64,000 bases of DNA from Reticulitermes speratus (GCA_021186555.1 JAJKFL010000014.1:43732700-43796699); one strand, 5' to 3'; shown: positions 1 to 11,060, numbered from the stretch's first letter. Made by a program: numbers and translations. Notes: generated from the sequence alone by a model not told the origin.

Positions 1-74
1 AAACATAGATGTTGTCGGCACATCTCGTAGCCGATCTAAACATAGATGTTGTCGGCACATCTCGTAGCCGATCT
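1..74. repeat. 37-bp direct repeat, two copies
   Basis: Two adjacent identical 37-bp units (1-37 and 38-74) at the window edge, downstream of the last visible WD40-gene exon. The array may continue to the left. Confidence 0.9.
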
Positions 75-183
75 AAATCTGCTGCCAAAATAATGAGCGT
101 CCACTGTATTTGCTGACGAGTTGTGGCTGCCAAAGACAGACACACAGGCTCCACCTTTTGTGGTGTCTAGTTTCTACACTCAC

Positions 184-375
184 CCCATCTTTGGCGAAGC
201 TGACGACTGCGTCGAGGTGACGCAGGATGACGACATCCACGATGGCAGCCGTATGTCCGAACAAGGACATGACGGGCTGCTTGGTGACCACGGGGTTCCA
301 CAGTCTGACCACACAGTCGTCACTGCCCGTAGCAAGCAGGTGTATGGATCGCTCCAGGTGGAAACACCGAACGCC
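184..375 (-). CDS. WD40 gene, exon e
   Basis: 64 codons with acceptor CTAG just above 375 and donor GTGAGT from 183. It encodes GVRCFHLERSIHLLATGSDD, VVRLWNPVVTKQPVMSLFGH and ends SFAKDG. This is the most typical WD40 blade of the gene. The remaining 3' exons should lie left of the window. Confidence 0.87.
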
Positions 376-3300
376 CTAGCGCAGACAGCGAAGTGAATAA
401 ACATGAATTCGCAGTTCGGGTGTGCAAAAAAAACCGGTTTCGCTCGGATTTTTTTAGTCCTTCCTCAAAATAGGCTACAGTAGCAGCCATATTATTTTCG
501 TCTAATCTTCCTTTCTGTGTGAATAAGTAACACGCTGGTTGCCATGGTTGCAATGCAGCGTGGTTCCTGCGTGACGCAACAACAGTGTCGAGGCTGGGGG
601 TATCGATTTAAGATATCGATATCTATATGTGTATATATAATTAACAAATGAGTTTATTCGAGTGTTTCCGAATTTTTTTTTTACAGTGTTGCGTGAATCG
701 TTAAGCTTGACTTTCATATGAAGTGGCCTAGTGATGATACAAAGCTGAAAGTCTGTGATGCAGTTGGAATTCTTAGTTTTATATTGACAACGATCAGCGT
801 GCCATGTCGTGTTATTCTACTCAGTGAGACTGTTGCTGAAGTCAGTTATTTTACTGGCCTCTGTTTTTGTAAGCAAAAGATGTTACATGTAAAGAGAAAT
901 TGTTTTCTTAGCGGATTCTATGCAACAAATTCTATTATTAGCTTTACAATTGCAACAGTTTCCCGTTGAAGTTTCAACGGGCTTTGTACTGACTATTCTT
1001 ATACGTATGACAGTTGTTGATGCAGCTGACGAAGCGTCGTTAAATAAAGGAATCATCAAAGAAGCATTACGAACATCTTCTTCAGCCGTTACGAATTAAG
1101 CCCTCTTGCCTGTTCCAGTTCGCAATTGACAGCTTCAGTTAAAATACGCTTTGACGGAAATAGGGCAAGGTATGCGTGCTACATGTTTCGGCTTACCAAG
1201 CCATCGCCAGCACCAGTGACAAAGAATAAGAAAGGGAAAAATTGCAAATGTTAACAGTACTGGTTAACAGGCGGATCAATAACAAAAGATATTTAAAATT
1301 TCCGTTAAGCTGAAACTGAACTCCTTCCAGCATTCCGGTACAAACGAGGAGTACTCAGCGGTCCGTCACCCGACAGGAACTTTGTCAGTACGTCTGGTAA
1401 ATGTGCACACAGCAGCACATTTAGAGCTCTCACAGTTGACAGAAAGAGTCCGGAATCACACATTATCCTGAAATTAACATTTTGCTTCCGTTATTTAGGA
1501 GACAAGCCGATCCCAGTGGCCGTGCGGTCTAAGGCGTGGGTCTTCGGCCGCTCGGTTGCTGGGATTGTGGGTTTGAATCCCGCCGGGGGCGTGTATATCT
1601 GTCTCTTGTGAGTGTTGTGTGTTGTCAGGTAGAGGTCTCTGCGACGGGCTGGTCACTCGTCCAGAGGAGTCCTACCGAGTGTGGTGTGTCTGTGTGTGAT
1701 CGTGAAGCCTCGATAATGAGGAGGCCTAGGCCCCCAAGGGGCTGTTGAGCCATAGGAAAAAAAAGGAGGGCGTATATTTGTGAGTCGAGGTGGATCTATT
1801 GGCACGTGCCTAGAAGAATGTAAGAAAATCGGGAGAAAGCCAGTTGAATATTGCCATTCGTGGCCAAGATCTGAACCCGGAACACCCGGATCCTGTTACC
1901 CACTCGGGCGAGTTTGAAGATGTAAGGTGTCCTTCTTGCGGCCACGTGACGAATGACCAGGGTAGCTGACGGATCCCGACTGCAGGTGACCACAGTCTCA
2001 TTGTCCGGGAAGTACGCCACTTGTCGCACGGCATCCCCGTGCACCGCCATGTCAATCTTCACGTCGACGTAGTCGCTCTGCTGGTCCAGCTCCTGAAAGA
2101 CAAGACTTGCTCAGCCAGCAGTGTGACCAGGCTGCGCCCTGGCTCGATTGCCCACAAGACGGCGAGTTCTCTCCTCTCCACAGCGCCCGTAACGGTTACG
2201 GTACCCAAGCACCCTACCCGGTGTATATCAGAGCATTTGCTGCGCAGTACATCGGCTGTGGACCGAAGCAGGCCACCGACAGCCATCTAGTGCTGACGGT
2301 TAAGAAAGACCGACAGGCTATACCTCCACAGGAGGGTCAATCCTTGACATCTTTTTATAAGGTTACCCATTTAATAATAAAGTTAATTTAAATAATGCAT
2401 GTCTATATAAATTAAATTACTACCTCCCAGTGAACACACTGCCTGTAAATTACAAAGGCCAGCAAGTGAATGTTGATTACAGAAATACAGTCGAACGCAG
2501 TTATGACAACATCGGTTTATACGACACCTCGTCTATAGCGTCAGATATTCTGTGGTACCAACTAATTCCTCACTGTGAACCGTAACATTATACTCCTCGG
2601 TTATAACGACAGAAAATAATCAGTCCCTTTCATGACGTTATAACCGAGTTCGACTGTATTTGCTCCTTATTATGTGCATCATAGGAAGACACAGTTACAC
2701 GGTGTGGCCGGCCTGCAGTTTGTCTGTCTGTAGTAGCCACTGTCACACGTACCATCCAGTAGTACTTGTCGAGCTGCTCCGGGTGTTTCTTCCGCAACAG
2801 CGACTCGCGTGGCTGGTGGAATCGCATTGTGGTGACGTTACCGGCGCTGTCGCCGATGAAGAGCATTGAGGGGTTGTCGCCTGTAGCCACGGAGTACGCG
2901 AGGCATTGTGGTACATGCCTCATGCCCTTCACGACGAATAGTGGAGCATGGATCAGAATGGAGGCGTCGTATATGTGTAGGCTGCGATCGGAACTCGCCA
3001 ACAGCAGCACTTTGGCGTCCGGGACGTGAATGGCGTCAGTCAGCCAGATCGACGTCACGCGTCGTCGCCTCTCCGCAACGTTCGTGTCACCAATACGCTC
3101 ACGGATGCCCCCCTCGCTCAGGGCGACGACGTAGCTGTCCAGGAGCTGGAGGCTGCCATCGTAGACGCCGACGCGGCCGAATTTGGTGATGAGCGCGTAG
3201 CAAAACGTCGTGTGCGTCGCGATAGGAACCACCTTCACGACGGTCTCCCTCTGCAGAAATGTAAATTGTGCGACGATGGAATCACATCTTACTCACTGCG

Positions 3301-3824
3301 GCTTTGTAACGACATGCTGTTATGTCAGTCACTAACGAGACAGGCAATGTATGTATAAACTTAATATTGATGCGCGTTCACGTAACCATTGTTACCCTGG
3401 AAAAGCAATAACTATTTCTTATTCTGAGTGTGTGTCTGTAGCCTTAGTTATCCAGCGTGCAAAGCGCATGCGCCGTATTATATTGTCATCTGTGGCCTGT
3501 CTGGTTCTACCATATTTTTCCACATTATCTCATAAATTTTCGGAAAAAAGTTATTGAACATAAAATGTGTTTTTTCATTTTCTCTACAACTTTTGTCTGA
3601 AACATTTCTCATTCTAAGAGGAATTCAGCGAGATATTATCATAAATGTACATAGGTCTTCATGTAAAGTAGCCGTTATTCTTGTCAGATTTTAATGAGAC
3701 TTGAATTTTCTCGACAGATTTTCGAAAAATACTCAAATATCAAATTTCATGAAAATCCTCTCAGTGGGAGCCGAGTTGTCCCATGCGGATGACAGACAGA
3801 CATGATGAAGCTAATAGTCGCTTT

Positions 3825-3868
<44 letters not shown>

Positions 3869-6800
3869 TATAGTTTGCCTGTATTTAAATGCGGTCACGC
3901 TGACGTCACGGGTATTCTTCGAAAGAGCATTTGACAGAAAGTAACGCGATTACCGCCAGATATCTACTGGTTAAGTTCTGAACATGTTTAAAGCAAAATG
4001 AACTGCGCTCTAATGCGAACAGCAGCGCCACACACTCGACAACGGTATTCTGATTATTTGTACCAACAAATGCACTAAGACAGTTTTTTCACTGTTTTCT
4101 TTATTATAAGGATGCCCCAATACGCATTTCGGCAATTATTTTGCCATCATCAATAATTGCCGAAATGCGTATTGGGGCATCCTTATAATAAAGAAAACAG
4201 TGAAAAAAAACTGTCTTAGTGCATTTGTTGGTACAAATAATCAATTATATAAAGATGCACGGTGAATATAAAGTGCGGTATTCTGGTTTAACATTACCTC
4301 CATACTCACTCTTTCTACTCCATAGGTCAATACCTCAATGTAAATAAACCATAATTAGTGTCATCTCTAAGCTAAAGTGTATTCTCAAGCGTACTACTAC
4401 ATCACTTGTTTCTTTTTTAGATTTGGCTATATGTATCCACTAATCAGGGTTAATATTCAATTGTATTAGAATCTAAGTAACTTAACAAAACCATATTGTA
4501 CAGATATTATGCAATTTTATTTGACTTGTTCCATATCCTATGGTGTCAACCAGTGCTTGGATTAACTAGTTACTTTAGATATCCGGACGATGTACAAAGT
4601 CCAGAAACCCGTTAGTTCTCAATGTTACGTACAGTCGTCAGGACCTTTTGGAATTTACTATTGTATTGTATTTGTTAGAAACTATTACTGAAACTATTCA
4701 GGTGACCGAGGGCCGGAAATACTGTCCTCGAGGGCCGAATGTTGGCCAGCCCTGCTTTAGTGTACCAAAACAGATAACTCTGCAGTCGATCCGTGTGACA
4801 GTCAAAACCGTTACAGCCTAATTCTCTGATTACGTCCCTCTAATGTAAGAAGAGCCTCCGATGAGGCAAGCAAGTCGCATGTCACCTTGCAGTGGGGTAC
4901 GTTGAAGATTTCGATGTGTGTGTCCACTGGGCTAAGTGGGCCACCTGCACAGCAACTGCCCATTCTCTCGATCATGTCGTCCAACACCTCCTCCCACCAA
5001 ACCAGCCCCATCTTCGAGGTGTCCAGGGAATCAAACCATCGCCCCGCACTCGGCGAATACAAAGCATTTCCTGCAACAGCAAACTCTGCAGTATCGCACC
5101 TCGCTGTCAATGCAAGGTGCCACCTAATGCTACTCATTACGTCCCAGGTCTAAATCTGGGCACAACGACCAGTAACTCGACCTGTTTTACGTATTTTCCC
5201 CCGGTGCCTCCATAAAATGCCCGTGTAGTACCCTGAAAGACCTCTTTCCACGCCAATTCCTGTTACTTCTTCACCAATCATCCTCCAGTTCACCGCTGTA
5301 TATTCTGTGCGACCGACAGCACAGTTAAATAGACCATAAATCAAATAGACTCCATGCACGAAACTGAAGTCTTCTTCGTCAGTTGGTATTTCCCGATCAA
5401 GGAGTTTCGTGTCTTTTAAAACTTTTCATTAAGATTTAACACCAGAATCTCCGAAAAGTCTCTCAACGGGACCCTACTGTCAGCTTCCTCAATCCAGTTT
5501 ACACTTCCGCAAATTTATCTCCAAAATATTTTCTTCCTTCTACGCCTTGGTCTCCCCAAGTTTTGGGCTTTCTGCATCCAAAATTTTTTATTTACTTGTT
5601 ATGTTTTCCATAGCACGTAAAATCCAGTCTCTCAAAACCAACTGTGTTGAAGTATGTGTATACTACGGTCACTTCCATAAAGTCCCTGTCATTTTGCATG
5701 ACGATATTAAGCACGTCTCACCAACTGCCCAAAGTGCAGATTGTACGTGACAAAACAAGCAACAGTAGTCCTCACGGCAGTGCCACAGCGAGCGACAGCA
5801 GTCCCTCACATTGATAGAAGCGTAACGTGTCTTTACGCTACTCATACACCAGCCACGTGATAGTAGCTGCTACGAAATCTAAAACAGAAGCACACCATCT
5901 GGCGCTTATGACACATAGTAAACTCAACCCAGACTCGCAGACCTAAGGCCAGGGACTTTTTCGAAGTAATCCAACTGTAACTATTAATAATTCAGTACCG
6001 GTAAAAAGTACAGTTTGTATGGCAAACGTCTGAGGCAAAAGATGGCGGATGTTGAAGCCATGTTTGTGTCTTTGCGCACACGACGTAACATTCACGGCGA
6101 AGTATTAATTTCGAGCTTCACAGTAGTGACCCTGGGTTCCACTGACGTCACTGAACATAAAATTTTATCGTTAATTTTAAATTTTGATTACTTGGAATTA
6201 GTGTTAGTGTAACAGTAAGGCTTACTTTTTTTAAATCACCCACAACTGTGCACGAACTTTGTATTTTACATGTGCATTGGTGCACAGGCTTTTGTAACAC
6301 CTCAATGTATCCATCCTTTGTAACGCACCTCCCTGATGATGGCCACATGAGTGGCCGAAACATGTAGGAGGTTTACTATGCTTATAATACACTTTCATAC
6401 ACTCATGTGCTGTGCTGTGCCGCTGCCATACCTAAACGCGCCGATTGCCTTCGCCACCGTCTGTCAGCACTTTGGAGAACCACTTTACGTATTTGCATGC
6501 AATTTGGTAATATAAAGTTTAAAATTAAAATTTGAGAGCACGTCCAAATTTCCGTCAAAATCAGACAAAAGAAGAGACATTTCAAATAAGGATCTCCATA
6601 CCTTGATCTCAGGCTCCGCCGCGATGTTGATGAGATCTGCGCTCTTCTGGGATATTACTCAGCGTCGAGTGGTAGTTATGTGCCGACGTTTCGGGACAAC
6701 CTATCGGTTTCATCTTCAAGGTTCAAGAAGTCTTGGCCCTTGAAGATGGGACCGATAGGTTGTCCCGAAACGTCGGTACAGAACTACCACTCGACGCCGA

Positions 6801-8372
6801 GTAATATCCCAGAAGAGCGCTGATCTCATCTACATCGCGGCGAAAGCCTGCAATCATGTACAAGTGTAACTGAGCTACATTCTGTCATCTGCACGCTCCC
6901 AGACTGCTGTCGCTCGCCGCAGCCACCTTGCTCAAAACACCAGGCGATATTAATTCAGGAGACGCCTCTTATTGTGGACGCTGTCAGTAGCTCAAACGGT
7001 GAATGACGTATCAAAATGACGTCTAATGACGTGGTCGTGACTTACTATCACGGAAGGACTGAAGGAAACTACAAAAAACCTTCAATCAAAATACAGTAGG
7101 CCCTCGATTTAACGGACTAACTGGGGGGAAGTGGTGTCCGCTATTGCCGAAAGTCCGTTAAATCGAATGTATTTTAAAAACATATATTAATAACGAACTT
7201 ACAATGTACAGGATGTATTAAAATGTTATTGTAATGTATAAGTATGAATAAAATATTATTATAATGTACATTCAGTAATTTATACACGTCACTAAAACAT
7301 CTGTTAAAAATACAAAAATAAATTTACGGCAGGAACCAAACTTTATTTTAATTAAACACGTCAAAAACTGTACAACGTAACTAGTGCAGTGTTGCCACTG
7401 TACAATGTAACTAGTGCAGTGTTGCCACTGTACAATGTAACTAGTGCAGTGTTGCCACTGTACAATGTAACTAGTGCAGTGTTGCCACTGTACAATGTAA
7501 CTAGTGCAGTGTTGCCACTGTACAATGTAACTAGTGCAGTGTTGCCACTGTACAATGTAATTAATGGAGTGTTGCCACTGTACAATGTAACTAGTGCAGT
7601 GTTGCCACTGTACAATGTAACTAGTGCAGTGTTGCCACCACTTCTTTTTATTATTTTTTTATTAAAGCTCACACAAAGTTAAAAAAAGGTTCTAAATTTT
7701 TCCTTTAGGACAGAAATTTTTTGTCCGTTAAATCCGAAGTCCGTTAAATCGGGGTCCGTTAAATCGAGGGCCTACTGTAATAGACTTCTGGGTTTGAACC
7801 CGGGGTGGCCGAGTACGAAACAGAAGTGCTACATGATGATTTAGCGTGCAGTAGGTTGGTTCTGAACAGCGCTGTGTCCTTTCACACTTCAGTAGTGTAT
7901 CTAGTTTCTCGTTATGAAGGCAGCCAGACAACCTCCTGCACACTGCGCTGTTCCATAACCGTAAGAATGCACACTGAACGTTCAAGTCTCAAACTGCCAG
8001 CGTCTGCAGATCGCCAGCTGTGCGCCACCTACCGACAACTTCCTCGTGCGCCACCTACCGACAACTTCCTCGTGCGCCACCTACCGACAACTTCCTCGTG
8101 CGCCACCTACCGACAACTTCCTCGTGCGCCACCTACCGACAACTTCCTCGACGGCCTTCACAAACTGTTTCCTGGTGAGCGGCCGCCCTCCGTACTTCTG
8201 CACCTCCTCTTTTATCTGCTTTGTTTTGTTGTGCCGCCGCTGCTGCTGCTTCCTGTGTACCGCCTTCTTCTTGTTGTCAGTGTCAAAGGAGAAGAAGTAC
8301 TTCCGGAGCTCACACAAGTCCTCCGTTTCAAGCCTCTCCAGCAGATCCAGTTCCAGGATCTCCTCCTCCAAA
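184..8372 (-). CDS. EF-hand/WD40-repeat protein, WDR49 / WDY-like (partial gene)
   Basis: Five exons on the minus strand (8137-8372, 4886-5070, 2753-3250, 1904-2092, 184-375) join with matching phases into 433 open codons; each junction has GT-AG sites. The N-terminal part is charged and EF-hand-like (FDTD near residue 30, then LTRKQFVKAVEEVV). A second degenerate EF hand follows (RWFDSLDTSKMG...WWEEVLDDMI). WD40 blades come after, for example GVRCFHLERSIHLLATGSDD then VRLWNPVV. This order, EF hands then WD repeats with a GVRCF...LWNP blade, is what I know from WDR49, WDR64 and the insect 'WD repeat-containing protein on Y chromosome' family. The molecular role is not established; a cilium/sperm role is only inferred from the family. 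The start codon and further WD40 blades lie outside the visible exons. Introns are full of repeats. Confidence 0.85.
1506..1764 (+). mobile_element. tRNA-derived SINE, family 1, copy 1
   Basis: The head GCCGATCCCAGTGGCCG with a box-A-like GTGGCCGTGCGGTCTAAGG and box-B-like GGGTTTGAATCCC resembles a Leu/Ser-type tRNA. It is followed by a roughly 170-bp body and an A-tail. A second copy is at 8836-9091. It lies in the last visible intron of the WD40 gene (376-1903), which otherwise shows only unique A+T-rich sequence. Confidence 0.85.
1904..2092 (-). CDS. WD40 gene, exon d
   Basis: 63 codons, acceptor TCTTTCAG just above 2092. I chose donor GTGGGT from 1903 because it keeps phase with the next exon; a GTAACA donor 4 bases on would break it. 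It encodes ELDQQSDYVDVKIDMAVHGD, then the blade AVRQVAYFPDNETVVTCSRD and ends YIFKLAR. Confidence 0.85.
2488..2656. mobile_element. Tigger/pogo-type MITE, 169 bp
   Basis: Terminal inverted repeats begin CAGTCGAAC(G/T)C(A/G)GTTAT and the element is flanked by TA on both sides. No coding capacity. It is intronic in the WD40 gene. Confidence 0.8.
2753..3250 (-). CDS. WD40 gene, exon c (first WD40 blades)
   Basis: Exactly 166 codons between acceptor TTTCTGCAG (ending at 3251) and donor GTACGT (from 2752). It begins RETVVKVVPIATHTTF. Blade-like segments are FGRVGVYDGSLQLLDSYVV, VTSIWLTDAIHVPDAKVLLL with ASSDRSLHIYDA, and LAYSVATGDNPSMLFIGDS. It ends PEQLDKYYWM. The antisense frames are open only as shadows of this exon. 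Confidence 0.9.
3405..3835 (+). repeat. interspersed repeat family X, copy 1
   Basis: About 430 bp shared in reverse orientation with 25093-25508. Shared landmarks include ATGTACATAGGTCTTCATGT, CAGCGAGATATTATCAT and the terminal ACAGACAGACATGATGAAGC. It ends next to a TA microsatellite. No TIR or ORF seen; class unknown. Confidence 0.75.
3826..3872. repeat. (TA)n microsatellite
   Basis: About 47 bp of alternating TA with one C interruption, abutting the family X repeat. Confidence 0.9.
4052..4242. repeat. foldback (palindromic) repeat, about 190 bp
   Basis: Two nearly perfect arms of about 85-90 bp, from GATTATTTGTACCAACAAAT to its complement, meet at a short AT-rich centre. On the minus strand the centre reads TTGATGATGGCAA, a short loop, then TTGCCGAAATGCG. 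This is a hammerhead-like core with position C3 changed. It lies in the intron between WD40 exons b and c. Confidence 0.85.
4886..5070 (-). CDS. WD40 gene, exon b (second EF hand)
   Basis: The acceptor GCTGTTGCAG lies at 5080-5071 and the donor GTGACA begins at 4885. The two leading bases complete the Gly codon split from exon a. The product reads NALYSPSAGRWFDSLDTSKM, then GLVWWEEVLDDMIERM, and ends FNVPHCK. The DTSKMGLVWWEE loop resembles a degenerate EF-hand calcium loop with Asp at position 1 and Glu at position 12. Confidence 0.82.
5071..6320. other. intronic sequence without recognised feature
   Basis: Between WD40 exon b and the hammerhead-like motif. Short open frames exist on both strands, but none shows a domain, splice-compatible exon or codon pattern I can support. 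Confidence 0.5.
6327..6372 (+). ncRNA. hammerhead-ribozyme-like motif (Penelope-type retroelement remnant)
   Basis: Stem I is ACCTCC (6327-6332) pairing perfectly with GGAGGT (6367-6372). The core CTGATGA is at 6333-6339. Stem II is GGCCAC / GTGGCC with loop ATGA (6341-6356), then GAAA at 6357-6360. A two-pair stem III, A-U and C-G with loop AT, follows. Cleavage would fall after GTA at 6366. One extra T (6340) sits between core and stem II. This order fits the minimal type I hammerheads described in Penelope-like retroelements. Activity is inferred, not shown. A degenerate relative is at 31590-31640. Confidence 0.55.
6610..6850. repeat. foldback repeat, 241 bp, with paired hammerhead-like cores
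   Basis: Arms run from CAGGCTCCGCCGCG to CGCGGCGAAAGCCTG and contain CGAGTGGTAGTT. Both arms, read outward from the centre, carry TTGAAGATG, a short stem and TTGTCCCGAAACGTCGG, so the two hammerhead-like segments face away from each other. The loop is about 20 bp. Confidence 0.85.
7094..7777. mobile_element. Tigger/pogo-type MITE, 684 bp, with internal minisatellite
   Basis: Both ends read CAGTAGGCCCTCGATTTAAC followed by GGAC, flanked by TA. Internal sub-terminal copies of TCCGTTAAATC occur at both ends. The middle is AT-rich and holds the 30-bp array. No transposase frame. Confidence 0.9.
7369..7638. repeat. 30-bp minisatellite, 9 copies
   Basis: Unit CTGTACAATGTAACTAGTGC plus AGTGTTGCCA, nearly identical except one variant unit near 7560. 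The period is a multiple of three, so frames on both strands stay open; the resulting repeat peptides are not credible proteins. Confidence 0.95.
8021..8150. repeat. 26-bp minisatellite carrying the exon a 5' splice site, 5 copies
   Basis: Five units of TGCGCCACCTACCGACAACT plus TCCTCG. On the minus strand each contains GTTGTCG|GTAGGTGG, the last codons and donor of WD40 exon a. The exon-proximal donor (8136) is followed by four more copies downstream in the intron. Confidence 0.9.
8137..8372 (-). CDS. WD40 gene, exon a (EF-hand region)
   Basis: The acceptor is TGTTCAG (AG at 8373-8374) and the donor GTAGGT begins at 8136. The exon starts with the last base of a codon and ends with the first base of one, so 78 full codons lie between. 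It encodes acidic LEEEILELDLLERLE, a FDTD loop, a very basic stretch (HRKQQQRRHNKTK) and LTRKQFVKAVEEVV. The donor lies in a 26-bp tandem repeat (see 8021-8150). No in-frame ATG suits as a start, so an upstream exon is expected to the right. Confidence 0.8.
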
Positions 8373-8393
8373 CTGAACACAGCACAAATTGTT

Positions 8394-8492
8394 GTCTTCT
8401 GGTATGTGACACCGTGTAGTCTGCCTCGAGCAGGGTTCTGCAAAACGTTTGTACTTATCTACCAGACTACACGGCGTCATGCTCCAGAAGAC
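8394..8492. mobile_element. small TIR element, family 'CCGTGTAGTCTG', copy 1
   Basis: Inverted ends GTCTTCTGG...ACCGTGTAGTCTG and their complement. Related copies at 12456-12605 and 46229-46372. It ends only about 20 bp from the splice acceptor of WD40 exon a. Confidence 0.7.
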
Positions 8493-8835
8493 GGTAAGCA
8501 TACTCACCACCGTACGAGCCTCAAGTCGCATATGAACACATCACAGCGAGCACAACCCCAGCTAATTATTTAGTTAATTATGTAAGTAAGGTTGACTGTG
8601 GGCTAAATTTGTTGATCGTTTGACGAAGAAGATATGTAAATATGCGCAGAATTGTCCTGGAAAACAGCTACCTGCAAGACCGAGATGTAGATGTGAAGAT
8701 AATACGGAAACTAATCTTCATGTACAGGTTGTCAGGATGTGGACGTTATTTAAGTGACTGGACATTAAATCTAATTGCTTCCTTTCTGAACCTCACTGTA
8801 ACCCTTAAATTTGTCAATCAATAAGCTGTGCCAAT

Positions 8836-9091
8836 GCCGATCCCAGTGGCCGCGCGGTCTAAGGCGTGGGTCTGCAGACGCTCGCTTTCTTGATTTGCGG
8901 GTTCGAATCCCGCCGGGGGCATGGATGTCTGTCTCTTGTGAGTGTTGTCAGGTAGAGGTCTCTGCGACGGGTTGATCACTCGTCCAGAGGAGTCCTACTG
9001 AGTGTGTGTGTGTGTGTCTGAGTGTGATCGTGAAGCCTCGATACAAAGAGGCCCTGACCCACGAGGGGCTGTTGCGCTATGGGAAAAAAAA
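8836..9091 (+). mobile_element. tRNA-derived SINE, family 1, copy 2
   Basis: Same head and body as 1506-1764, with box B GGGTTCGAATCCC intact and an A-tail. A short GT microsatellite lies in the body. Confidence 0.87.
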
Positions 9092-10325
9092 TTGTTCAAT
9101 TGGGATTGACATCTTAATGTATACGCTTTAATTCACTTCATCCTTCTGAATTCAGTTCGTGATTATAGGGTATTTAGTTTTATCACCAGCCACGCAGCCT
9201 ATATTCTGTGTATCACAGAGTACCAACGTGTCTTACTTCTCCGGAATTACGCTGTTCGACTCCCAGCAAACGATCTACTCTTCCCGATTTACTCAGCTCG
9301 TCAGAAAACGGCTTCTAAGGAGCCGCGATGGTTCACTGTTTCACAGCTCCATAAACTCGAAACAAATAATTAAACAACCAGCCCAGGATGTGACTACGAT
9401 GACAACGACAGTGATGATTATAATGATTATATTTGATGATGACCAGAAGCTTCTGAGATGCAGAAGCAGCTAACCAGTAAGACTAGAAGTGTCGACAGCT
9501 CACCTAATGCTGGCCAGTTCCGTATTGCAGCTGCTCCTGCCGTCACCCATAGCGATATAGGGCAGATATATTCGTAAAGAATGTTTAACAGTTCCCAGTG
9601 CAGTCGCGTTCTGTAACACTCATTCCTGTTCCGCGATCAACAGCAGTGGTTGCTACGTGATCACATCGATTGCTGACTCGCCCATTCGCTTTCGTTTGTC
9701 CGTCGCTTATGGCTGACGGTTGTGAGTGAATTCACGGACACATAACCTTGAATACGAAGGCGGTACGTTCCTTCCAAACGTCGGGAAGCAATTACCCAAC
9801 CACACGGCGCAACAAACCCACATGACCTAGTTCCTCAATATTAAAACAGTTTTGCAATTAATGAAATCCTTCAGCACTGTGTCATTTCCACTGGGTAATG
9901 CGGCGAGCTTCCCGCAGGACCAAAGCCTTATGTTTCTCTCCCTCTCGCTTGTTACACAAGTGAAAGTATTTGGTGTTAGGGACGAAGGTAATACTGTATG
10001 TGAGTAACGTTGTTGTATTACCAAGACTGTAAATAAATAAAGTTTAAAAAAAAAAAAGCGACCAGGCCTCTGGTTGTACTTTGGGCCGCATATCCTTACA
10101 GGAGACGGAGGAAGTTCAAATGGACGCTGCTGAGAAACAACATTGCCTTCTGTGTGTGCGCGTTCGTGCGTGTGCAGTACTCCGCAAGCCAAGCCTTTTA
10201 GCAGACGCCCTATACAGACTGTATGTAACACGATGTAATAATCTTCACATGTTCTCTCTCTTTTCTTAATAGAGAAAGGAAAACATTTTTTTTACATTTT
10301 AGTGGTATGGCGGCTCAGTAGTAGC
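9092..10325. other. intergenic, nothing recognised
   Basis: A+T-rich sequence with short random frames only. A 13-base A run occurs near 10048. Confidence 0.5.
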
Positions 10326-10329
10326 CACA

Positions 10330-11060
10330 CCGGATAATGTGCCACTGCAAGCCATATGTACCAAGACTGCTCCAGGCAATGAATGAGGGCCATCCAGGTC
10401 GTTGGATGGAATTTTGTGAGTGGTTTCAGCATGTGTGTGATGATAGAGAATTTTTCCGTTATTTCATTGTTGGGGCTCGTGAAGACACTTTTAAACTTCA
10501 TGATGCTGTCAACTGACACAGATGTGCACTGGGCCACTTAAAACCCACGTGTAACAGACTAATGAGCAGTTCATCTACCAGGGGAGTCAATGTGGTGTAT
10601 TCTGTTTTCCTAAGCAGTGATAAGACCATTAGTCTTTGAAGCACCTGTCATGTGTGCTGCTTACTTATCAGTGAGGCTGGACAACACTCTGCCTTCCAAC
10701 AACAATTTGTTTTGGAGAAAGAGCCTTCTATTGCACTGGAAGGTGTACGATCACATTACCAAAATGACATGAGAAATTCCCTCACTGTTTATTTTCCTGC
10801 AAGATGGATTAGGAGTAGTGAAAGAGTGAAGTATCCACCCCAGTCACTGCTTAGACCTCTGTTTGTGGAGTACTCTGAAGAAGGCAGTGTTCACTAAAAA
10901 CCAAGAACAAGGCAGAACTTAGCCACTAATTTGAAATGACCTGTGCTGCAATTCCACTACAAACAATACAAGAAGTGTGCTACTTTGATGCATGTCTTTG
11001 GTAACAAGGCACTGACGCTGGTGGTGGACATTTTGAACATCTGAGACACAACGAAAGCAA
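10330..11060 (+). pseudogene. decayed transposase
   Basis: Translated pieces in shifting frames resemble an insect DDE-type transposase: QAMNEGHPGRWMEFCEWFQH, then DREFFRYFIVGAREDTFKLH, EQFIYQGSQCGVFCF, SLTVYFPARWI with a degraded 'WPPRSPDLTPLDFFLW' position, and KPRTRQNLATNLK. Several stops and frameshifts separate them, so it is non-functional. Confidence 0.65.

Noticed and set aside
1506..1600. Genuine tRNA gene (also heads at 8836, 18741, 41910)
   Set aside because: Box A and B are present, but the tRNA-like part runs into a shared SINE body that is repeated elsewhere in the window.
7805..8573. Plus-strand frames of 204 and 175 aa
   Set aside because: Antisense shadow of WD40 exon a and of the 26-bp array.
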